DNA from: Alviniconcha marisindica
Taxonomy: Eukaryota > Mollusca > Gastropoda > Provannidae
Assembly: GCA_018857735.1 (NCBI GenBank)
Contig: JABMCL010000145.1
Span: 1,107,501-1,171,500 of the forward strand
Length of the DNA: 64,000 nucleotides
Direction of reading: 5' to 3'
Position 1 is the first letter of the stretch, and each line of letters opens with the position of its first letter. The translations under genes and the position numbers were made by a program. Shown here one piece after another: positions 55,979-64,000 of this stretch. A model generated the notes under the pieces. The model was given only the letters and a program-made list of their open reading frames with translations. It did no database searches and was not told the origin of the DNA.

Positions 55979-58200
55979 GTAAGTAGCTTTGCTTTGTGTT
56001 AAAACTATAATAAAAGTCTGTTGGAGCTGGGAAGTAGTTGTAATGCCCAGTGGAGTGGCCTGAACACCAAGAGTTCACCACAGTAACTTTGCTCTGTGAA
56101 GATGCCAATGGAGCCAGTAAGTAGCTTTGCTTTGTGTTAAAACTGTAATAAAAGTCTGTTGGAGCCAGTAGACTGTACTACATTATACTTTTATATAGTG
56201 CATAGCTTGATATTGCTCTGTGGATATTCTGTTGGAGCCAGGAAGTAGTTGTAATGCCCAGTGGAGTGGCCTGAAGGCCAAGAGTTCACCGCAGTAGCTT
56301 TGCTCTGTGAAGATGCCAATGGAGCCAGTAAGTAGCTTTGCTTTGTGTTAAAACTGTAATAAAAGTCTGTTGGAGCCAGTAGACTGTACATCATACTTTT
56401 ATATAGTACATAGCTTGATATTGCTCTGTGGATATTCTATTGGAGCCAGGAAGTAGTTGTAATGCCCAGTGGAGTGGCCTGAACACCAAGAGTTCACCGC
56501 AGTAGCTTTGCTCTGTGAAGATGCCAATGGAGCCCAGTAAGTAGCTTTGTTTTGTGTTAAAACTGTAATAAAAGTCTGTTGGAGCCAGTAGACTGTACTA
56601 CATTATACTTTTATATAGTACATAGCTTGATATTGCTCTGTGGATAGTCTATTGGAGCCAGGAAGTAGTTGTAATGCCCTGGAGATGCCAGTGGATCCAG
56701 GAAGTCGCTTTGCTGTGTGCATATCCTGTTGGAACCAGGAAGTAGTTGTAACGCCCTCTGGAGACGCCAGTGGAGCCAGGAAGTCACTTTGTTGTGTGGA
56801 TATTTCATTGGAGCCAGGAAGTAGTTGTAATGCCCAGTGGAGTGGCCTGAACACCAAGAGTTCACCGCAGTAGCGTTTGCTCTGTGAAGATGCCAATGGA
56901 GCCAGTAAGTAGCTTTGCTTTGTGAAAAGTCTGTTGGAGCCAGTAAACTGTACTAATTACTATTGAGCTTGATATATTGCTCTGTGAAGATTCCATTGGA
57001 GCCAGCAAGTAGTTTATGCCCTGTGGAGATGCTAGTGGAGCCAGCAAGTAGCTTTGCTGTGTGGATATTCCATTGGAGCCAGGAAGTAGTTATAATGGCC
57101 TGTGGAGATGCCAGTGGAGCCAGCAAGTAGTGTTCCTATATGAGGAGTCCATTGGCACTGGAACCAGTAAGCAGGTTTGCTTTGTGAAAAGTCCGTTGGA
57201 GCCAGTTAACTATACTATGTAGTTTAATATTGCTCTGTGAAGATTCCACTGGAGCCAGCAAGTAGTTACACCATGTGGAGATGCCAGTGGAACCAGCAAG
57301 GAGTTTTGCTCTGTTGGGAGTCTCTTGGCTCTTGATATCGCACTGTGAAGATTCCACTAGAGCCAACAAGTAGTTTATACCAGTGCCAGTGGAGCCAGCA
57401 AGTAGTTTATGCCAGTGCCAGTGGAGCCAGCAAGTAGTTTATGCCAGTGCCAGTGGAGCCAGCAAGTAGTTTATGACAGTGCCATAGTAGCCAGCTAGTA
57501 GTGTTGCTCTGTGCGGAGTCCATTGGCATTGGAGCTAGTAAATAGCTTAATATTGCTCTGTGAAGATTCCATTGGAGCCAGCAAGCAGTTATGCCCTGTG
57601 GAGATGCCAGTTGAACCAGCAAGTAGTTTTGCTCTGTTGGGAGTCCACTGGAGCTAGTGAATAGCTTGATATTGCTCTGTGAAGATTCCATTGGAGCCAG
57701 CAAGCAGTTACGCCCTGTGGAGATGCCAGTTGAACCAGCAAGTAGTTTTGCTCTGTTGGGAGTCCACTGGAGCTAGTGAATAGCTTGATATTGCTCTGTG
57801 AAGATTCCATTGGAGCCAGCAAGCAGTTACGCCCTGTGGAGATGCCAGTTGAACCAGCAAGTAGTTTTGCTCCGTTGGGAGTCCACTGGAGCTAGTGAAT
57901 AGCTTGATATTGCTCTGTGAAGGTTCCACTGGAGCCCTAAGTAGTTTTGCAAGGGGAAGATGCCAATGGAGCCATCAACTAGAGTAACTTTGCCGTGTGA
58001 AGATGCCAGTGGAGCCAGTAGGTAGCTTTTGGTGTGTGAAGATACCAGTGGGGCCAGTGCTTAAGTAAGTAACTTTGCTCTATGAAGATTCCTTTGGAGA
58101 CAGCAAGTAGTTTTGCCGTGTGATGATTGTAATGGAGCCAGTGACTGAGTAACTGAGTAAGTGTAAGTAGAGTTGCTGTGGGAAGATTCTTTTGAACTGG
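55900..58200 (+). repeat. Complex tandem array with ATG...GTAAGT units upstream of the CSK SH3 exons
   Basis: About 2.3 kb of irregular units built from GATGCCAATGGAGCCAGTAA, TTGATATTGCTCTGTGAAGA and GAGCCAGCAAGTAGTTTTGC. Five units (near 55,964, 56,102, 56,312, 56,521 and 56,890) keep ATG plus the GTAAGT donor; the rest have GCAAGT. A poly-G tract lies at 58,233-58,250. Confidence 0.85.
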
Positions 58201-58378
58201 AAAGCCAGATGTGTTGGTTCAGAAGGTGATGGTGGGGGGGGGGGGGGGGGATTAAGGTATTGACTGCAGGCAGGTTGCTAATGTAGCTGCTGTTGACCTA
58301 ATTATGTACATAAAATATAGTTATGATTGTATTTCATGTTCTGAGCAACCTGGGTGACATTTTGTGGCCTGTTTTCAG

Positions 58379-58498
58379 CCGAATGACCAGTGGCATGATG
58401 GGACGGAGGTGATAGCGCAGTATAATTTTCAAGGACGTTCAGCAGAGGATCTGCCTTTCCAGAAAGGAGACCTGCTGATCATACGACGTGCCACTTCA
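58379..58498 (+). CDS. CSK: CSK exon, SH3 first half
   Basis: 120 bp, phase 0 both sides, acceptor GTTTTCAG, donor TCA/GTAAGT. Encodes [20 protein letters not shown] then [20 protein letters not shown]; matches GTECIAKYNF...DLPFCKGDVLTI of CSK. Confidence 0.94.
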
Positions 58499-61400
58499 GT
58501 AAGTTATACAGGTCTAATAGCTCTGCGGTTTGGAACATTAAAGTCTTTCACTGTGACAGTGAGTGGCACCTGCCATGCAGGAAACAGCTGTGAAGAAACT
58601 GAAATATCCTTGACTGCAGGACACAACTTGCTAAACAAATGTGGTGTTTAGTTAAGAAGTATACAGAGGGGGATGGGGGGGATACCACCACAAAAGGCAC
58701 CGTGCTTGAGGTAATGAAACTGGGCCATACATCTAACTCACTGTGTTTGCTGGGAAGACTTCTCTAGTGCATTGAGGTTGAATGTAAACCTGGTCTGTAG
58801 GTGTGATTAGTTGTTTCTGATGGAGTTTATTTTGTATAGCACCTAGTGCATTTTATGGATCTATGAGTTTAGCAAGACTTAGTCTTAAATTGTATTATTT
58901 CTCTAAATCTGTTGCAGCCGCTATGGTTCTTTGATTCAGCTTTTGGTAGATTCACCCTGATGATATGTATTGTTCTTCTTCAAAGTTCAAGTGTTCTTGT
59001 TGTGGGATAAAGACTTTATGTCGTATGAATGATTTTTTCAGGACCGTATGTGGTACAAAGCTTGTGATACCAATGGGAGAGAAGGCATGATCCCAGCCAA
59101 CTATGTCCAGCCTCGCAAGGTTGTCACTCTCCATGCCATGCCGTGAGTCTGATCCATATCATTTCATTACTGCACATGATTTACACAATTGTTGCTGTGC
59201 ACTGTGGACATTTTCAAACAGTTTATTTCAGAAGATAATAGTGGCAGATGCAGGGTAGCCAAATGTCCTTACTCATGAAGCGAACTTACTGTTTCATTGT
59301 TAGTTTTTATGGTGGTTAAATAATCTGTGTTGTAACCTGGAGAATTGTTTGATTCCCTTAGATGGTACCATGGGCGCATTTCACGCGAGGAAACAGAGGC
59401 TCTGCTGCGTTACTGTGAGGACGGTGTGTTTTTAGTGCGCGACAGCATTCACTTCCAGGGTGACTGTACTCTCTCCGTGGCCATCCAGGGGCGCATCGAT
59501 CATTATCGCATACTGCGTCACGACGGCCTTCTGGAGGTGGATGGTGGTGACTGCAGTTTCCCCTCACTCATTGATCTTGTGCAGGTATTCTGGTGTGTCC
59601 CACACTGCCGTGGCCTGCATGACACGGGTTAACTGCAGTTAATAAGCTGCATGTTTGGAAGACCTGTGCTGCAGCTGCAGTTAATATGATGCATGTATGA
59701 AGGAGTGATTTGAAGACTGCAGGTTTACATGCAGCATGCATGCGGAGGACCTCTTTCAGGGCCCAGGTGACATGCTGCATGGTGTAAAAAGGACTTATGT
59801 AGCTGTGTTTTCCCCCCCACCAGAGCCTTATACTCCTAGTTCCCTGTCTGCAAGTCTTCTACCAGGCATCTTGTTATTATTTTCATAACTCATTGTTTTA
59901 ACAACTGTTGTATAGTATTCATTTCTTCTCAAAGACTGTGCAGATGGTTTGATACAATACCCATGTATACAAAAAACATGTGTGCTGTGTGACCCACCTC
60001 ATCACTTCCTCATTTTCCTTTTTCCCTGGCATTTGTGTGGTTTGTTGCATTGTGATATGACACCACGCTTAAATTCTGAGAACCATATGATGATGCAGAT
60101 GATTTTGGCAATTTTAAGCCATTTAAAAAACCAGAAGAAACAATGCAGGTAGTGTTCCAAATAAAAAGGCTAAGTTTTAACCTTAAACAAAAAGAACACT
60201 CTCTTACAAACAACAGAAAAATAAACATATATGTCAGTATATGCTGTATACAGTAGATAGTAGGGTAGTAATTTGCACATTATGTAGCATCCATTGCCAT
60301 TGTCAGTCAGGCTTCAGGGCTTCCGGCTGTGTGATGACATTTATTTTTAGAACTTTGCTGTACCAGTCAGAAAGCTAACCAGAAACATTCATTTCAAGAG
60401 CTTTACTGTTTCACAGTGAGAGAGTGAATCAGAAACATTCATTCCGAGAACTTTGCTGCAGCTAAAGTAAGAATGCATGAACAGTTGAACTTCAAGCAGG
60501 AGGTCACATGCTGGCCTGTATATTTAAAGAATGCAGTTAAAAAGTTACTGAAGGTATCATGTGACTTAAAAAAAAAAAAAAAAATTACATTTCTATTCAG
60601 TCAGAAACTTGCTATGTTGCAGTTTCAGTTTAAATCAGTAGAAGTTTACTTGTTGAAGTGCCAAAGGTAAAATATCCTTGAGCAGACTTAATTCATTATA
60701 TTTATAAACATACCGAAAGAACTAGAATTGTTAGGTGGTCTTTTCATTTCAGTTTCAGGCAATCTTTATGTTAATTAAGTTGATGCCTCCCAGGCTGGCA
60801 TGGAATGCAACTTGGAGTAGACTTAAGGAAGCAGGACAACTAATTCTGATGTTTGACTAATTTTAAGTCTGCCATTCATCGTAAAGGTCTAAAGCGTCAT
60901 GGCTTGAGGGTTGCTGCTGTTGGTGGTTTTCCAGTACTTTTTCTCCTTTTTTTCTTTTTTCTCTCTCTTCTCTTTTGGGGGTGGGGTGGCTGTGAATATG
61001 GGAGTTTTTTTATATTTTCCTTTCTGGGCAGGGGTACCCTTCTGGTGGACAGTGGTATGCATATTTCACCATCTAAGTGAGCACTCAGCTTGGTTACTGG
61101 GACTAGTTCCCCCTGTACCTGCATGGCAGCGATGTGTACACGTCTGGTGCGTTAATTTTGTTGTAGATGGTTTCATGGTAAGATCACAAGACAACAGGCA
61201 GAGGAGCTACTGAAGCCCCGTGAAGACGGCCTCTTTCTGATCCGTGAGAGCAGCAACTACCCGGGGGACTACACACTGTGCGTGTGCCATGGCGGGAAAG
61301 TGGAGCACTACCGAATTCTCTACCGGGACAACCAGCTTACCATCGACGAGGAAGGCTTCTTTAGGAACCTTGATGAGCTTGTCAAGGTAAAAGAAACGAA

Positions 61401-61659
61401 GCAGGTCGTGGTAAATGGGGGCCTTTCTCTCTGTTCTAGATGGTTGCATGTTAAAATTTCGCGTGTGGAAACGGAGAAGCTTCTGCAGCCCCCGATGGAT
61501 GGTTTGTTCCTCATTCGACCCAGTATCCGACACCCTGGAGACTACACTCTGTCCGTCAGCTACAGCTCTGGAGTCGAGCACTACCGTATAAAATACAAAG
61601 GCAACCGATTCACAATCGATGATGACATTTTCTTTTGCAATCTTGAAGAGCTTGTAAAG
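58379..61659 (+). CDS. CSK: C-terminal Src kinase (CSK), N-terminal half: SH3 plus three alternative SH2 exons
   Basis: CSK phosphorylates the inhibitory C-terminal tyrosine of Src-family kinases; its SH2 recruits it to phosphorylated adaptors at the membrane (family knowledge). Two exons encode an SH3 domain: AQYNF (the ALYDF motif), [12 protein letters not shown] and IPANYV. The next exon should encode SH2, and three complete versions follow at 59,362, 61,167 and 61,440. Version B looks closest to vertebrate CSK SH2. The kinase domain is not in the window. MATK/CTK has a similar layout, but WFHGKITR and [10 protein letters not shown] favour CSK. The span given covers only the firmly identified exons. 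Confidence 0.9.
59042..59142 (+). CDS. CSK: CSK exon, SH3 second half and linker
   Basis: 101 bp, phase 0 in, phase 2 out (CC/GTGAGT). Encodes [20 protein letters not shown] then [14 protein letters not shown], matching [21 protein letters not shown]. Confidence 0.95.
59362..59584 (+). CDS. CSK: CSK SH2 exon version A
   Basis: 223 bp, phase 2 in, phase 0 out (CAG/GTATTC). [21 protein letters not shown] (phosphotyrosine-binding Arg kept), GDCTLSV, IDHYRI. The C-terminal third ([19 protein letters not shown]) differs most from B and C, so ligand preference may differ. No stop, good splice sites. Confidence 0.93.
59585..61166 (+). other. Intron between SH2 exons A and B
   Basis: 1.58 kb of mostly single-copy AT-rich DNA. 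I looked for further SH2-like exons (acceptor then ATGGTWYCATG) and saw none. Confidence 0.6.
61167..61386 (+). CDS. CSK: CSK SH2 exon version B (closest to canonical CSK)
   Basis: 220 bp, phase 2 in, phase 0 out (AAG/GTAAAA), acceptor [70 protein letters not shown]. By eye roughly two thirds identical to vertebrate CSK SH2. All phosphotyrosine pocket residues present. Confidence 0.95.
61387..61439 (+). other. CSK: 53-nt mini-intron between SH2 exons B and C
   Basis: GT...AG with a good 3' site but only 53 nt long and without an in-frame stop. Read through, it codes [18 protein letters not shown] and joins B to C in frame. Confidence 0.85.
61440..61659 (+). CDS. CSK: CSK SH2 exon version C
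   Basis: 220 bp, the same length and phases as B, with a strong polypyrimidine acceptor (CCTTTCTCTCTGTTCTAG). [65 protein letters not shown] is FLIRPS and HGK is HVK; the key Arg and Ser remain. Confidence 0.94.
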
Positions 61660-62960
61660 GTAAAGCCACGTTTATCACGTCGCTTTTTCTTTCTATATCG
61701 TCGCTTTGCCATCGCTGCTTTTTTTTCTTTCTCTCCTGATATCTCACCTGCTGCAAGCTGTCCAAAGACTGCCTCAGCCTCAATTTCAGTGACTGCGTTT
61801 CTTGGTGGTGCGTTGCAACTTGTGGATGTTCCATGTCAGGCTTTGGGGTGTTTACATTGGTGCTGTTGTCAGGATTGCTTTTCTGTTCTGCAGGATTCAC
61901 TTGCTTCTGTCTGAATATCACCTGTTCGACAGTAATCAACCAGTTTGCTATGGAGTTAGATCTTCTTGCTCACAAGTTGGTACTTTTTTGTGTGTGTATG
62001 GGGGGGAGGGGGGGGAGGGGTACTGTCTGCCGATTTTGGAACGGGTGAGATTTTTTGTTCCGAATGTTCATGACCGTTTAGTTCAACAACTAAAAAGAAA
62101 ATTTGTGGGTCAGTTTCTATTGTGTTTTCTTTGTGCTGAATTTTGGTTCAAAACGCACCAGACTAAAAAAAAAAATCGGAACTTTTCAGCTCTGGGCTGT
62201 GGGTTACAGTCATTGATGAAACTGAAAGGCATGCAAAGAGACACCAGACAGTTCAGCTTTGAAGTATTCTGCGTAAAATAGACTCTTGAATTCCATCCTA
62301 ACAGCTGCTGAGAGAGTCCAGGGTTTTCCACATAGCTTTTGGAAATTGTTTCAGGCTGCAGAGCACACTCCTTTTCAGGTGTCAGGTCATTCATTGAAGT
62401 ATCCTCCATTTTCTGTTTTTTCTCCAACTCAGCATCTTTTTTTCTTTTTTTTAACAAAGAGATGTATATATATTTGCTTCATATTTACTGTGAGCATGAC
62501 TAAAAAAAGAAAAGAAAAAAGAAGTGGGGGTGGGGGGAGTGCCAAACCTTTTTTTAAATTTTTTTATGCAAGTTATTTTTTCACCATCACCTAGCTCAAG
62601 GAACCTGTGTGCAGACTTTTGGGATTTTGCTTTGCTGATTTATTAGGTCACTGCCATGCCATCTAGGCACTCTCCTTTATCTGCGCCAATGGAGTGTCAT
62701 GCTAGCTGTGTTCACTGAATGTTTACCTGCCCTCCAGGCTCAGGATCCCCCCTGCAACCCCTCCTCATAACAAAAGAAGAAGCACCCTCTGCCAGCCACC
62801 CTTTTGTGCCCACGAGTGCTGCAAATAAAAAAAAATATTCCTTCTCCTCGCTACATCTTGGATGCGATTCATGAATTGTGTTTATGCTGTGGGGGTGGGG
62901 GGTGGACAGGTTTGCATTTTTGATTGTTGTGTGAAATTTTTGTTGGTCGTGTTATCAGTT
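61660..62960 (+). other. Intron after SH2 exon C, no further exon seen
   Basis: T-rich and G-rich low-complexity stretches (61,998-62,020). No fourth SH2 version or kinase exon recognised. Confidence 0.55.
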
Positions 62961-62999
62961 CAGCGTGCTGCTTCATGGCGAGAACTTGCCTGCTTTGAT

Positions 63000-63475
63000 G
63001 CATTAGATCGTCTGCTGTTTCTGCAAAGCACACGGCAGTCACAGCATCTGTCATTGTTTGAAACCGGTCTTTCTACACCAGTGCTTTATGGGACTGTATG
63101 CCATCTCAGCAGAGCACAGCTCTCACAGCATCTGTCATTGTTTTAAAACTGTCTTCACATATCAGTGCTTTGTGAGATTGTTCACTGTTTCTGCTGAGCA
63201 CAGCTCTCACAGCATCTGTCATAGTTTTAAACCCATCTTCATACGTCAGTGCTTCGTGAGATTGTCTGTTGTTTTTGTGGAGCACAGCTGTCACAACATC
63301 TGTCATTGTTTTAAATCTCTCCTAGCAGACATTCATGAGATTGTCTGTTGTTTCTGCAGAGCACACAGCAGTCACAGCATCTGTCATTGTTTGAAATCTG
63401 TCTTCTTACGCCAGTGCTTCATGAGATTGTTGTTTCTGCGGAGCAGAGCTGTCACAGCGTCTTTTTTTTTTTTTA
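63000..63475. repeat. About 85-95-bp tandem repeat, five to six units, in a CSK intron
   Basis: Unit CACAGCATCTGTCATTGTTT plus TTCACATATCAGTGCTT plus GTGAGATTGTCTGTTGTTTC. A second, two-copy repeat (GAAATCAGTGTTTGAAAGTC) follows at 63,645-63,745. Nothing else seen to 64,000. Confidence 0.88.
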
Positions 63476-64000
63476 AACCTGTCTTACTACATCAGTGCTT
63501 CATCACCAAGTCCAGTCCCAGTTTATGTCAGAGGGGAACAAAAGCGAAGAAGCCTCATGGGGTTTTATTGATGGGAAGGGAAAGGAAAAAAAATGCGCAC
63601 AACAGTAATTTTTTTAAAGCTTGGTTTGTTATCCTGTTTGTTAGAAATCAGTGTTTGAAAGTCACAAACACATGACCTTGGGCACTGCCTGTCTTTATGA
63701 GAGAAATCAGTGTTTGAAAGTCATGAACACACGACTGCCTGTTTTTGTGAGTGACGTCATAAATATGGCCGGCAGATATGGCAAAAGTGGCAAATACGTC
63801 ATGAGCCGACCGTTTTTGGTTCTTCATCAGTAAAGAGAGAGCCAACATGCTGAAGGTCTGTCAGATCTGGAACTGAGCTGTGCAGTGGGTAAAGCTGAAC
63901 AAGTCTGTCACACAGCATGTGCTGGTTGTCAAACTTGTGAGATTTTTCACTGGGGTATCGATCACAGCCGTATGCCATGGTTACGGTCGAGTACCTTTTC

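Noticed and set aside
59585..61166. Search for a fourth SH2 exon between A and B
   Set aside because: TGCAGATGGTTTGATAC near 59,939 resembles the exon start, but no SH2 motif follows.
61282..61914. 210-codon plus-strand frame read as a single-exon SH2-SH2 protein
   Set aside because: It spans the B-C mini-intron and then runs past the exon C donor into intron. The part beyond 61,659 is not coding; only the possible retained B-C fusion is kept, as a finding.

Overview
This is an animal nuclear genome window. All three genes are split by many GT-AG introns, and the introns are packed with minisatellites, microsatellites, tRNA-derived SINEs and short inverted-repeat transposons. The SINE-like tails ending in ACTT repeats and the gene content point to a lophotrochozoan, most likely a gastropod mollusc. 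That placement is inference; no search was run.

Layout: (1) 168-40,090, minus strand: an almost complete cytosolic carboxypeptidase 1 gene (CCP1/AGTPBP1 type, a tubulin deglutamylase). It has 23 coding exons plus a candidate 5' UTR exon and runs off the left edge near its C terminus. I tracked the reading frame through every splice junction; the exons join without frame conflict into about 1,174 residues. (2) 41,906-53,945, minus strand: a complete eight-exon SRFBP1/BUD22-family gene of about 726 codons, with a long acidic serine-rich tract and an RGG region. (3) About 54.2 kb to the right edge, plus strand: the 5' half of a C-terminal Src kinase (CSK) gene. It has two SH3 exons and then three successive SH2 exons; the kinase domain lies beyond the window. 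SRFBP1 and CSK are head to head around 53.95-54.25 kb.

The strongest unusual signal is in CSK. Three complete SH2-coding exons (A, B, C) share the same entry and exit phase (in 2, out 0). Only one can be used at a time: any A-B, A-C or B-C splice hits a stop codon in the fifth codon. B and C are separated by an intron of only 53 nt. That intron has no stop and, if retained, fuses B and C in frame through an 18-residue linker. This looks like a frame-locked mutually exclusive SH2 cassette with a possible tandem-SH2 isoform.

The second general pattern is that several intronic minisatellites were seeded from exon-intron junctions. Their units are copies of an exon edge with its splice site, so introns carry many decoy splice sites (CCP1 exons 5, 16, 20 and 22; SRFBP1 exon 7; perhaps CSK's first coding exon). 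One CCP1 intron is built almost wholly from a donor-edge array followed by an array of acceptor-like units.

Mobile DNA includes a 708-bp TTAA-flanked piggyBac-like element nested in an older foldback repeat, whose second copy in the window preserves the empty site; two opposed short-TIR elements carrying a decayed SAP-like coding segment; a TIR element rich in GTTCG/CGAAC palindromes; two hairpin elements in SRFBP1 introns; and several SINE copies.
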